From: Bradyrhizobium xenonodulans | GTDB lineage: Bacteria; Pseudomonadota; Alphaproteobacteria; Rhizobiales; Xanthobacteraceae | DNA: 64,000 bases | Direction: 5' to 3' | Assembly (NCBI RefSeq): GCF_027594865.1 | Contig: NZ_CP089391.1 | Location: 930,001-994,000 of the forward strand | Shown: piece after piece, positions 43,008-51,149 of the stretch | How the letters are laid out: every line of letters begins with the position of its first letter | How positions within the stretch are numbered: position 1 is the stretch's first letter | Notes under the pieces: model-generated | The model's database searches: none | What the model was told of the DNA's origin: nothing | Seen by the model: only the letters and a program-made list of their open reading frames with translations | Made by a program: the position numbers and the translations under genes

Positions 43008-43880
43008 ATGGCGCCACCCGTTTTCCGTTTCGCCCCCAGCCCGAACGGCTACCTGCATCTCGGCCACGCCTATTCGGCGCTGCTGAACTTCGACTGCGCG
43101 CGCGCGGCCGGCGGGCGGCTGCTGCTGCGGATCGAGGACATCGACGCGACGCGCTGCCGGCCGGAGTTCGAGACGGCGATTGACGAAGATCTCAATTGGC
43201 TCGGGATTGCCTGGGAGACGCCGGTGCGGCGGCAATCCGAGCATCTCGCCGACTATGGCATCGCGCTGGAAAAGCTCGCGGCGCTCGGCCTGGTCTATCC
43301 CGCGTTCGAAAGCCGCGCCGAGATCGCAAAGCTGGTCGCGGCCCGCGAAGCTGACGGGCCGTGGCCACGCGATCCCGACGGCGCGCCGATCTATCCCGGC
43401 GCCGCCAAATCACTCTCTGCCGACGCGCGGGCGCGGCTGATCGCATCAGGCGCGCCCTATGCGCTGCGGCTCGACATGGCAGGCGCGTGTCGCCGCGTCA
43501 CCGGCCTGACCTGGAACGAGCTGGGCGAGGGGGCTGACGGCGCATGCGGCGTCGTCCAGGCGCGGCCGGAGGCCTGGGGCGACGTGATCCTGGCCCGCAA
43601 GGAGACGCCGACCAGCTATCACCTCTCTGTTGTCGTCGATGACGCCCTCCAGGGCGTCAGCGAGGTGGTGCGGGGCCAGGACCTGTTTCACGCCACCTCG
43701 GTCCACCGCCTGCTCCAGGTCCTGCTCGGCCTGCCCGAACCCGTCTACCGCCACCACGCCCTGATTTTGGACGGGGAGCGGCGGAAGCTGTCGAAATCAA
43801 GCCGCTCGACCGGTCTGCGGGAGCTGCGCGCCGGCGGTGCCTCGCCTGCCGGTATCCGTCGGCTGGTGGGATTAGGTTAA
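43008..43880 (+). CDS. gluQ: Glutamyl-Q tRNA(Asp) synthetase
   Basis: Protein of 290 residues. HIGH-type motif APSPNGYLHLGHAYSAL and KMSKS-type KLSKS are present, and the anticodon-binding half of glutamyl-tRNA synthetase is missing, which defines GluQ. It attaches glutamate to queuosine of tRNA-Asp. The zinc-binding cysteines of the E. coli enzyme are replaced (LVYPAFESRAEI and IYPGAAKSL contain none), so this member seems to lack the zinc. The start at 43008 begins the family N-terminus; earlier ATG codons have weak ribosome sites. The 231-bp gap upstream holds no gene. Confidence 0.92.
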   Translation: MAPPVFRFAPSPNGYLHLGHAYSALLNFDCARAAGGRLLLRIEDIDATRCRPEFETAIDEDLNWLGIAWETPVRRQSEHLADYGIALEKLAALGLVYPAFESRAEIAKLVAAREADGPWPRDPDGAPIYPGAAKSLSADARARLIASGAPYALRLDMAGACRRVTGLTWNELGEGADGACGVVQARPEAWGDVILARKETPTSYHLSVVVDDALQGVSEVVRGQDLFHATSVHRLLQVLLGLPEPVYRHHALILDGERRKLSKSSRSTGLRELRAGGASPAGIRRLVGLG

Positions 43881-43984
43881 GTTTCTCTGGGGGTTAGCCA
43901 AACACCGCCGTGACTCCGGGGGTTCCGTCGTGCCATGCTCACCTGACGGCCCGGGGTTCGAAGGGGATACTTCGAAGGGGAGTT

Positions 43985-45274
43985 ATGGCGGCGAAAACGC
44001 GCGCAGCGCGCACCACGCGGACGTCCAAGCGAATGGCTCGGAAGCGGTCCGGGCCGGCCGGCCGGTCGCCCAAGCGCAGCGCCAAGGCGGTGACGCCGGA
44101 CGTGGTCCAGGCCGCGCTCGCCGCCTTTGCCCATGAGGTCCGCACTCCCCTGACCGGCATTCTTGCGATCAGCGACCTGCTCGCGACCTCCGATCTCGGC
44201 GAGCGGGAGCGGCGCTGGGCCGACACCATCAAGGCCGGCGCCGAGCATCTGGCGAGCCTTGCCACCCTGTTCGTAGATGCCGCCAGAACCGGCAACGGCA
44301 GGGGGGGCGGCAGCTCGCTGCGCCAGGATCTGTTCGACCTGCGGGCCCTGGCCCGCAGCGCCGGCGATTCGCTGGCCGGGCGCGCTGCGGCCAAGGGCCT
44401 CCAGGCTGAGGTCGAGATCTCCGATAAGTTGCCCGGGCTGGTGGTCGGCGATCCCGTCCGCCTGCGCGCGGCGCTCGAGAACCTGATCGACAACGCCGTC
44501 AAATTCACCGAGCACGGCGGTGTCGCGCTCGCGGTCGCGCCCTGGCGTCCCGCCAAAGGCAAAGCGAAGGGCAAGGCAAAAGACAAGGCAAAGGAGAAGA
44601 GCAGGGTCGGCGTTGCCTTCGCGGTGTCCGACAGCGGCATCGGCCTGACCATGGCCGAGATCAAGCGGCTGTTCCGCCCGTTCACGCAGGCCAATGTCAC
44701 CATCGCCTCGCGCTTCGGCGGCGCTGGCCTCGGGCTCTCCTCCGTGAAGCAACTGGCACGCGCGATGGGCGGCGACATCACCGTCGCACCGCGGCGCGGC
44801 GGCGGCGCCACCTTCACATTGACCATGTCACTCGACGCGACGGAATCGCGCAAGTCCCGCAAGTCGAAGGACGATTCCCGGGCGGATGCGGTGGCTGCGC
44901 TCCGCGTGCTCAGCGTCGAGGACAATCCGTTCGGCCGCGTCGTGCTCAACACCATTTTGACCGAGCTCGGCCATCATGCCGAGTTCATCGGGCGCGGCGA
45001 GGATGCGGTGAACCGGCTCGCCCAGGGCGGGTTCGATGCGGTGCTGATGGACATGGTGCTGCCTGGCATCGACGGCGTCGAGGCGATCAGGCGGATCCGC
45101 ACCATGCCGGCGCCGCTGGCTCGGATCCCCATCATCGGCGTCTCGGGGCGCGGCGAGGACGAGGCGGCCTCGCGCGAGGCCGGCGCCGACGCCTTCCTGG
45201 TCAAGCCTGTGTCTCCGAGGGCTTTAGCGACTGCGCTGCTTGAAGCGAAACGCCGTGAGGAAGCCGCGACTTGA
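43985..45274 (+). CDS. Soluble hybrid sensor histidine kinase (HisKA-HATPase-receiver)
   Basis: Protein of 429 residues. A basic N-terminal tail (residues 1-45), H-box AFAHEVRTPLTGI, N-box LIDNAVKF, G-boxes SDSGIGLT and GGAGLGLSS, then a receiver domain with phospho-acceptor Asp in AVLMDMVLPGIDG and Lys in FLVKPVS. It lacks membrane helices and any recognisable sensor domain. A Lys/Ala-rich insert (PAKGKAKGKAKDKAKEK) sits within the ATPase domain. Its partner proteins are unknown. GGGGAGTT precedes the ATG. The last 74 bases overlap the end of the YihY/BrkB gene on the other strand. Confidence 0.9.
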   Translation: MAAKTRAARTTRTSKRMARKRSGPAGRSPKRSAKAVTPDVVQAALAAFAHEVRTPLTGILAISDLLATSDLGERERRWADTIKAGAEHLASLATLFVDAARTGNGRGGGSSLRQDLFDLRALARSAGDSLAGRAAAKGLQAEVEISDKLPGLVVGDPVRLRAALENLIDNAVKFTEHGGVALAVAPWRPAKGKAKGKAKDKAKEKSRVGVAFAVSDSGIGLTMAEIKRLFRPFTQANVTIASRFGGAGLGLSSVKQLARAMGGDITVAPRRGGGATFTLTMSLDATESRKSRKSKDDSRADAVAALRVLSVEDNPFGRVVLNTILTELGHHAEFIGRGEDAVNRLAQGGFDAVLMDMVLPGIDGVEAIRRIRTMPAPLARIPIIGVSGRGEDEAASREAGADAFLVKPVSPRALATALLEAKRREEAAT

Positions 45275-46094
45275 TGATCGCGGCGTTGAGCTCGCCGCCG
45301 TAAACGAAGATCGCGGCGATGAAATACAGGAACACCAGCGCGATGATCACCGAGGCGAGCCCCGCATACATCGTCACGTAGTTGTTGGCGAAGCGCGCCA
45401 GATACTGGCCGAACACGATGCCGGAGATCAGCGACGCCACGATGGTGAAGACGATCCCGGGCAGGATCTGGAGGAAGCCGCGCCGGCCCGCCGGCAGCCA
45501 TGCATGCAGGATGATCAGCGCCACTACCAGCGCGCTGATGGTGATGCCGTAGCGCAGCCAGGTGAGGATGCTTTCGTTTGACTCGACGAACAGCGGGATA
45601 TGGCGTCGCGCCGCCTCGATGAGAAGCGGCCCGAGCACGATCAGGAATGCCATGGCGAGCGCGGTGAAGGCGGCAATCAACGTGTAGGCAATCGATTCCA
45701 GCCGCAGCCAGTACCAGCGCCGCATCTCCACCACCGCATAGGCGCGGTTGAGCGCGACCCGCAACGCCTCGACACCGTTGGAGGCGAAATAGACCGACAG
45801 CGCCGCACCGATCGTCAGAATACCGGTGCGGGTCGTGGTCAGCACGTCGTGGACTTCCCCCGAGATCGAATCGGCGACCTGCTTGGGCCAGATCTGAAGC
45901 ATCAGGCTGGCGGCCTGGTCGGCGAGTTCCTTGGAGCCGAAGAAGCCGGCCAGCGACGTCAGCACGATCAGGAACGGGAACAGCGCCATCAGCGTCGACA
46001 GCGCGATGTGGCTCGCGATCGCCCAGCCGTCATCGGCCAGGAACGTGTAGAAGGCGTCCTCCAAAACGCAGTAGATGTAGCGGACGGCTTTCAC
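45201..46094 (-). CDS. YihY/BrkB family inner-membrane protein
   Basis: Protein of 297 residues with six membrane helices. It starts with DGWAIASHIALSTLMALFPFLIVLTSLAGF, typical of YihY/virulence factor BrkB (once called ribonuclease BN), and has WLPAGRRGFLQILPGIVFTIVASL and the final VYGGELNAAII. Function is still unsettled; transport or envelope roles have been proposed. The C-terminal 24 codons overlap the receiver-domain end of the hybrid kinase in antisense. Confidence 0.92.
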   Translation of the reverse strand: MKAVRYIYCVLEDAFYTFLADDGWAIASHIALSTLMALFPFLIVLTSLAGFFGSKELADQAASLMLQIWPKQVADSISGEVHDVLTTTRTGILTIGAALSVYFASNGVEALRVALNRAYAVVEMRRWYWLRLESIAYTLIAAFTALAMAFLIVLGPLLIEAARRHIPLFVESNESILTWLRYGITISALVVALIILHAWLPAGRRGFLQILPGIVFTIVASLISGIVFGQYLARFANNYVTMYAGLASVIIALVFLYFIAAIFVYGGELNAAIIKSRLPHGVSLQAAQSLKPSETQA

Positions 46095-46106
46095 GGCTTG
46101 CCCCGG

Positions 46107-46244
46107 CTTCGCCTCTCCCCGCGTGCGGGTGAGGGGGACTGTCCGCGGGGACGGCGGCAGTGGGATTCGTGGAGACTCTCCCTCACCCGGAATCCCCGCT
46201 GCGCGCGCATTCCGGCCTCTCCCCGCAAGCGGGGAGAGGCGAAG
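46107..46244. repeat. Interspersed repeat bounded by 16-bp inverted repeats
   Basis: Arms CTTCGCCTCTCCCCGC (46107-46122) and GCGGGGAGAGGCGAAG (46229-46244) are exact inverses, about 106 bp apart. The right side itself forms a perfect hairpin (CCTCTCCCCGC-AA-GCGGGGAGAGG at 46216-46239). GC-rich elements of this look are common between genes in Bradyrhizobium. It lies in the 267-bp divergent gap between the BrkB-like and HIG1 genes; no gene is seen in the rest of the gap. Confidence 0.65.
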
Positions 46245-46361
46245 AGGACGGGCCGTTCGCGCAAATCGGAAATCATCCAGCTAGCTTCTGACATTATCGC
46301 CTCGAAAGCCAGATCGGGAACGCCATGGCGGAGCGGCGCACACGGTGTTATCTACCCTCGA

Positions 46362-46556
46362 ATGGCATCTCTCTTGACGACTTTCATCCTGCCGGTGGCT
46401 GCCGGCGCCGTGGCGTTGGTGCTGCTGCTCGGGCTCATCAACATGATGCGCGGCGGCTCGCCGAATACCTCGCAGAAGCTGATGCGCTGGCGTGTGCTGC
46501 TGCAGTTCGTGGCGATCATCATCGCGATGCTCGCGGTCTGGGCGATGGGGCGGTAG
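46362..46556 (+). CDS. HIG1-domain (hypoxia-induced protein family) small membrane protein
   Basis: Protein of 64 residues with two membrane helices (LTTFILPVAAGAVALVLLLGL and VLLQFVAIIIAMLAVWAM) and the HIG1 pattern SQKLMRWRVLLQ between them. Mitochondrial relatives bind respiratory complexes. In many alphaproteobacteria a gene of this kind precedes pduO and the etf genes, exactly as here. The long frame running in from upstream is not part of it. Confidence 0.85.
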   Translation: MASLLTTFILPVAAGAVALVLLLGLINMMRGGSPNTSQKLMRWRVLLQFVAIIIAMLAVWAMGR

Positions 46557-46604
46557 GGCATGATCCGGAAAAGTGCGAAGCGGTTTTCCGACAAGGTCAT
46601 GCCC
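46556..46604. repeat. Bradyrhizobium-type palindromic intergenic repeat
   Basis: Begins GGGCATGATCCGGAAAA and ends TTTTCCGACAAGGTCATGCCC, an imperfect inverted repeat of 49 bases, starting on the last base of the HIG1 gene stop codon and ending 18 bases before pduO. Elements of this sequence family recur throughout Bradyrhizobium genomes. It may form a processing or attenuation hairpin between the two genes. Confidence 0.65.
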
Positions 46605-46622
46605 TAGAATCAAGGAAACCAC

Positions 46623-47195
46623 ATGGTCACGTTGAACCGCATCTATACGAAGACCGGTGACGATGGCACGACAGCGCTTGGCTCGGGCGAGCGCCGTCCG
46701 AAATACGATCTGCGCATTGCGGCCTACGGCACGGTCGACGAGACCAATGCCGCGATCGGCGTGGTCAGGCTCCATACTAAGGACGCGCCGGCGCTCGACG
46801 CGATGCTTGGCCGCATCCAGAACGATCTGTTCGACCTCGGCGCGGACCTCGCGGTCCCCGAACGTGAAGGCAAGGCGGAGCGGCTGCGGGTGGTGGCGAG
46901 CCAGGTCGAGCGGCTCGAGCGCGACATCGACGCGCTCAACGACAAGCTGGCGCCGCTGACCTCCTTCGTGCTCCCCGGTGGTACGCCGGCCGCCGCCTAC
47001 CTTCACGTCGCCCGCACGATATGCCGCAGGGCGGAACGCGTGATGGTGAAACTGGCGGCCCGGCCTGGCGAGACCGTTGGTAGCGCTGGCATTCAATATA
47101 TGAACCGCCTGTCCGACTTCCTGTTCGTGGCCAGCCGGGCCGCTAACCAGAACGGCGGCGGCGACGTGCTTTGGGTTCCGGGCCAGAATCGCTGA
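46623..47195 (+). CDS. pduO: Cob(I)yrinic acid a,c-diamide adenosyltransferase, PduO type
   Basis: Protein of 190 residues. The N-terminal TKTGDDGTTALGSGERRPK holds the ATP-binding region, and CRRAERVMVKL and NRLSDFLFVASR are the helical-bundle active-site motifs of PduO-type enzymes. It adenosylates reduced corrinoid to make adenosylcobalamin, used for example by methylmalonyl-CoA mutase. No cobalamin riboswitch is seen before it. Located between HIG1 and etfB. Confidence 0.93.
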   Translation: MVTLNRIYTKTGDDGTTALGSGERRPKYDLRIAAYGTVDETNAAIGVVRLHTKDAPALDAMLGRIQNDLFDLGADLAVPEREGKAERLRVVASQVERLERDIDALNDKLAPLTSFVLPGGTPAAAYLHVARTICRRAERVMVKLAARPGETVGSAGIQYMNRLSDFLFVASRAANQNGGGDVLWVPGQNR

Positions 47196-47333
47196 TCCGC
47201 GATCGCCGCCCATTGAGCCGTGCATTTCTAAGGTCTAAAATTTGGCCCCTTCGCGCGTTGACCGGGCCGGATCAGGCCTTTAGGTTCCGCGCCAGTTGAT
47301 AACCCCCCTCCCAAATTGAGTGAAAGAGGATCG

Positions 47334-48083
47334 ATGAAGGTCTTGGTGCCGGTAAAGCGGGTGGTCGATTACAACGTCAAGGTCCGCGTCAAGGGCGATG
47401 GATCGGGCGTTGAACTCGCCAACGTCAAAATGTCGATGAACCCGTTCGACGAAATCGCGGTCGAGGAAGCGCTGCGCCTGAAGGAAGCCGGCAAGGCGAC
47501 CGAAGTCGTGGTGGTCTCCATTGGACCTGCGCAGGCGTCGGAGACGATCCGCACCGGTCTTGCCATGGGCGCCGATCGCGGCATCCTGGTGAAGGCCGAA
47601 GGCAACGTCGAGCCGCTCGCAGTCGCCAAGATCCTGAAGAAGGTCGCGGACGAAGAGCAGCCGGGCCTGATCATTCTCGGCAAGCAGGCGATCGACGACG
47701 ACAGCAACCAGACCGGCCAGATGCTGGCCGCGCTGCTCGGCTGGTCGCAGGCGACGTTCGCCTCGAAGCTCGAGGTCGAAGGTTCTGACTTCAAGGTCAC
47801 CCGCGAAGTCGACGGCGGCTTGCAGACCGTGAAGCTGAAGGGACCGGCGATCGTTACCACCGATCTCCGTCTCAACGAGCCGCGCTATGCCTCGCTGCCC
47901 AACATCATGAAGGCCAAGAAGAAGCCGATCGCGGACAAGACCGTCGCCGATTACGGCGTCGACATCACCGCGCGTCTCGAAGTTCTGAAGACGGCTGAGC
48001 CCGCGGGCCGCAAGGCCGGCGTCAAGGTCAAGGACGTCGCCGAGCTGGTGTCGAAGCTCAAGAACGAAGCCGGGGTGCTCTGA
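47334..48083 (+). CDS. etfB: Electron transfer flavoprotein beta subunit
   Basis: Protein of 249 residues: [20 protein letters not shown] at the N-terminus, [11 protein letters not shown] and [23 protein letters not shown], the AMP/FAD-contact and signature regions. With EtfA it carries electrons from acyl-CoA dehydrogenases to ETF-quinone oxidoreductase. The ATG at 47334 (after GAGGATC) is chosen over a start six codons upstream. It overlaps etfA by one base. Confidence 0.95.
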   Translation: MKVLVPVKRVVDYNVKVRVKGDGSGVELANVKMSMNPFDEIAVEEALRLKEAGKATEVVVVSIGPAQASETIRTGLAMGADRGILVKAEGNVEPLAVAKILKKVADEEQPGLIILGKQAIDDDSNQTGQMLAALLGWSQATFASKLEVEGSDFKVTREVDGGLQTVKLKGPAIVTTDLRLNEPRYASLPNIMKAKKKPIADKTVADYGVDITARLEVLKTAEPAGRKAGVKVKDVAELVSKLKNEAGVL

Positions 48084-49033
48084 TGACGACTTTGCTGATT
48101 GCCGAACACGAACACGAGGTCCTCAAGGACTCCACCAACAAGGCGCTCACCGCGGCGTCCCAGCTCGGCGGCGACGTCCACGTGCTGGTCGCCGGCGGCG
48201 GGCAGGGCACCAAGGCTGCGGCCGACGCGGCCGCGAAGCTTGCCGGTGTCGCCAAGGTGCTGGTCGCCGAGGGCGAGCCCTATGCGCACGATCTCGCCGA
48301 GCCGCTGGCCGCGCTGATCGTCTCGCTGGCCCCGTCCTATGACGCGATCGTCGCGCCGGCGACCTCGCGCTTCAAGAACGTGATGCCGCGCGTCGCTGCC
48401 TTGCTCGACGTCATGCAGGTCTCGGAGATCACCAAGGTGGTTGCCCCCGACACCTATGAGCGTCCGATCTATGCCGGCAACGCCATCCAGACGGTGAAGT
48501 CGAAGGACGCCAAGAAGGTCATCACGGTCCGCACCTCGACCTTCGCGGCGGCAGCAGCCGGCGGCAGCGCGTCCGTCGAGAGCGTCGCGGCTGCGGCCGA
48601 TCCGGGCCTGTCGTCCTTCCTCGGTGAGGAAGTCGCCAAGAGCGACCGTCCCGAGCTGACCTCGGCCAAGATCATCGTCTCCGGTGGCCGCGCCATGCAG
48701 AGCCGCGAGAACTTCGCCAAGTACATCGAGCCACTCGCCGACAAGCTCGGCGCCGGCGTCGGTGCCTCCCGCGCGGCGGTGGATGCCGGCTATGCTCCGA
48801 ACGACTGGCAGGTCGGCCAGACCGGCAAGGTCGTGGCCCCCGAGCTCTATGTCGCGGTCGGCATTTCCGGCGCCATCCAGCATCTGGCCGGCATGAAGGA
48901 CTCCAAGGTGATCGTCGCGATCAACAAGGACGAGGACGCGCCGATCTTCCAGGTCGCCGATTACGGGCTGGTCGCCGACCTCTACCAGGCGGTTCCTGAG
49001 CTGACGGCCGAACTCGCCAAGCTCGGCAAGTAA
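48083..49033 (+). CDS. etfA: Electron transfer flavoprotein alpha subunit
   Basis: Protein of 316 residues. The C-terminal FAD domain shows [39 protein letters not shown] and [20 protein letters not shown], the standard ETF-alpha motifs. It forms the heterodimer with EtfB. The start codon shares a base with the etfB stop (TGATG), and a strong terminator follows the gene. Confidence 0.96.
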   Translation: MTTLLIAEHEHEVLKDSTNKALTAASQLGGDVHVLVAGGGQGTKAAADAAAKLAGVAKVLVAEGEPYAHDLAEPLAALIVSLAPSYDAIVAPATSRFKNVMPRVAALLDVMQVSEITKVVAPDTYERPIYAGNAIQTVKSKDAKKVITVRTSTFAAAAAGGSASVESVAAAADPGLSSFLGEEVAKSDRPELTSAKIIVSGGRAMQSRENFAKYIEPLADKLGAGVGASRAAVDAGYAPNDWQVGQTGKVVAPELYVAVGISGAIQHLAGMKDSKVIVAINKDEDAPIFQVADYGLVADLYQAVPELTAELAKLGK

Positions 49034-49043
49034 AACGCGTAAA

Positions 49044-49080
49044 AAACACCGGCCGGAGGTATAAACTCTGGCCGGTGTTT
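49044..49080 (+). terminator. Rho-independent terminator after etfA
   Basis: Eleven-base stem AAACACCGGCC/GGCCGGTGTTT with a 15-base loop, followed by CTTTTTG, starting 11 bases after the etfA stop. Confidence 0.88.
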
Positions 49081-49224
49081 CTTTTTGAGGGGTTTTCTTT
49101 GGCGTGGGGCACGCCAGGGAAGCGATCCAATCTAGGTTTCGAGCCAAGGTTCTGATTAAATCGGGACTCCCGGCTTCGGGGATAGGCAGGGCGCGGCAAG
49201 CGCGCCGTTCCGGTGGATGATATT

Positions 49225-50106
49225 ATGGCGGCAGTGATCAAGAAGGTCGGCGTGATCGGCGCGGGTCAGATGGGCAATGGCATCGCGCATGTCGCGGCGC
49301 TGGCCGGTTTCGACGTGGTGCTCAACGACGTCTCGGCCGACCGGCTCAAGTCGGGCATGGCCACCATCAACGGCAACCTGGCGCGCCAGGTCTCCAAGAA
49401 GGCCGTCTCCGAGGACGAGAAGTCCAAGGCGATGGCGCGCATCAAGCTGGCCGAGAAGCTGGACGACCTCGCCGACTGCGACCTCGTGATCGAGACCGCG
49501 GTCGAAAAGGAAGAGGTCAAGCGCAAGATCTTTCACGAGCTCTGTGCGGTGCTGAAGCCGGAGGCGATCGTCGCCTCCGACACCTCCTCGATCTCGATCA
49601 CCCGCCTTGCCGCCGCCACCGACCGGCCCGAGCGCTTCATCGGCATTCACTTCATGAATCCGGTACCGCTGATGGAGCTGGTCGAGCTGATCCGCGGCAT
49701 CGCCACCGACGATTCGACCTTCGAGGCGTCCAAGGAATTCGTCGGCAAGCTCGGCAAGCAGGTCGCGGTCTCCGAGGATTTTCCGGCCTTCATCGTCAAC
49801 CGCATCCTTCTGCCGATGATCAACGAGGCGATCTACACGCTGTATGAAGGCGTCGGCAACGTCGAGGCGATCGACGCGGCCATGAAGCTCGGCGCGCACC
49901 ATCCGATGGGCCCGCTCGAGCTTGCCGATTTCATCGGTCTCGATACCTGCCTGTCGATCATGCAGGTCCTGCACGAGGGCCTCGCCGACTCCAAATACCG
50001 CCCGTGCCCGCTGCTGGTGAAATACGTCGAGGCCGGCTGGCTCGGCCGCAAGACCCAGCGCGGCTTCTACGATTACCGCGGCGCCAAGCCGGTTCCGACG
50101 CGCTGA
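49225..50106 (+). CDS. hbdA: 3-hydroxybutyryl-CoA dehydrogenase
   Basis: Protein of 293 residues. NAD-binding GVIGAGQMGNGIAHV at the N-terminus, catalytic His in FIGIHFMNPVPLMELVE, and C-terminal MKLGAHHPMGPLELADFIGLD. It oxidises L-3-hydroxyacyl-CoA (or reduces acetoacetyl-CoA) in fatty acid or butanoate metabolism. It is close behind etfBA, as in many alphaproteobacteria, which fits shared use in beta-oxidation. A GTG four codons upstream is an alternative start. The gap of 191 bp before it holds the etf terminator. Confidence 0.95.
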   Translation: MAAVIKKVGVIGAGQMGNGIAHVAALAGFDVVLNDVSADRLKSGMATINGNLARQVSKKAVSEDEKSKAMARIKLAEKLDDLADCDLVIETAVEKEEVKRKIFHELCAVLKPEAIVASDTSSISITRLAAATDRPERFIGIHFMNPVPLMELVELIRGIATDDSTFEASKEFVGKLGKQVAVSEDFPAFIVNRILLPMINEAIYTLYEGVGNVEAIDAAMKLGAHHPMGPLELADFIGLDTCLSIMQVLHEGLADSKYRPCPLLVKYVEAGWLGRKTQRGFYDYRGAKPVPTR

Positions 50107-50183
50107 TCCCGATCTGCTTCGTGACAATTCATGTCGCATTAACCCCTCGCGCCTAGGCTGCAGCCGGTACGAGGGTTCGCGTA

Positions 50184-50378
50184 ATGGACATGATGGCGAT
50201 GGTCAGCACCATGCTGGCCGCTCAGCAAGGCGCGCTGCAATCGAATATCGCGGCGACGCTGACGAAGCAGAACCTGGATATGGAGAAATCCACCGTCCTG
50301 ACGCTGCTCGGTGCCGGTCAGCCCTCGCTTGCCAATGTTGGCGCCGGCGTCGGCGGCAACCTCAACGTGACGGCCTGA
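50184..50378 (+). CDS. YjfB-like putative motility protein
   Basis: Protein of 64 residues: MDMMAMVSTMLAAQQGALQSNIAATLTKQ followed by VLTLLGAGQPSLANVGAGVGGNLNVTA. This fits the YjfB family, small proteins of unknown function loosely linked to motility. GAGGG lies before the ATG. It ends five bases before the convergent tlpA stop. Confidence 0.8.
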   Translation: MDMMAMVSTMLAAQQGALQSNIAATLTKQNLDMEKSTVLTLLGAGQPSLANVGAGVGGNLNVTA

Positions 50379-50382
50379 GTTC

Positions 50383-51048
50383 CTAGAGCGACGCGGCGGC
50401 CTTGCCCGTCGCGGCCCGGATCAGCTTGAGCGCGTCCTCGCTCGCCCATTCCGCCGGCCCCGCGATCGTCGCGATCTCGCAGCCTTGCGGGTCGACCAGC
50501 ACCGAGGTCGGCATGCCCAATGCCCGGCCTATGGCCTTAAGATCCTGGAAAACCTTGGCTTTCTGGTCGTTGAAATAGCCGAGCCGGGTCAAATTGGCCT
50601 CTTTCAGGAAGGTCTTGGGCTTTTCGGGATCTCGGGTGTCGATGTTGATCGCCACCACCTCGAAATTCGGGCCCGACAGCTTGCCCTGAAGCTCGTCCAG
50701 CGCCGGCATCTCCTTCCGGCACGGCACGCACCAGGTGGCCCAGAGGTTCACCAGCAGCGTCTTGCCGCGGAAATCGGACAGCTTTTTCGGCTTGCCGTCG
50801 GCATCCTCGAAGGTGAGGTCGGGCAGCTTAAGAGGCGCGCTTGCCATCGTCAGGGCGGCGACCTCGCCATGGGCGAGCGGGGCGATTTTTTGCGCCGTCG
50901 CCACCGCCGGCCTGCAGGTCGGATCGCCTGAAGGCGCCCGGCTCAGGCCCAGCCCGTACAGCGCAGCGAAGCCGGCCAGCCCGCCGACCACCACGGTGGC
51001 GATGACGATGGGGATCCGGCGCGTGGCGGAGGGCGTCTTGTCGAGCAT
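50383..51048 (-). CDS. tlpA: Thiol:disulfide interchange protein TlpA
   Basis: Protein of 221 residues. Membrane anchor at 12-34, thioredoxin active site WCVPC with Cys 107 and 110, and two further cysteines at 45 and 190 that form a structural disulfide in B. japonicum TlpA. The sequence agrees almost throughout with my memory of that protein. It keeps Cu-ligand cysteines of CoxB and the chaperone ScoI reduced for cytochrome oxidase assembly. The start at 51048 gives the published 221-residue length; an ATG four codons upstream is possible. Divergent from argH. Confidence 0.95.
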   Translation of the reverse strand: MLDKTPSATRRIPIVIATVVVGGLAGFAALYGLGLSRAPSGDPTCRPAVATAQKIAPLAHGEVAALTMASAPLKLPDLTFEDADGKPKKLSDFRGKTLLVNLWATWCVPCRKEMPALDELQGKLSGPNFEVVAINIDTRDPEKPKTFLKEANLTRLGYFNDQKAKVFQDLKAIGRALGMPTSVLVDPQGCEIATIAGPAEWASEDALKLIRAATGKAAASL

Positions 51049-51149
51049 ATCGTTTGTCATCCGGTCGCAGATATGGCTATCAGAGGCCTCTTAATACGGC
51101 TGGCTGCGGCCAGCAAATTTGCGGCAAGACAAGGCGCGAGCAGGGGATC

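Noticed and set aside
46623..47195. Cobalamin riboswitch before pduO
   Set aside because: The 66 bases upstream hold only the palindromic repeat and a ribosome site; there is no room for a B12-box structure.
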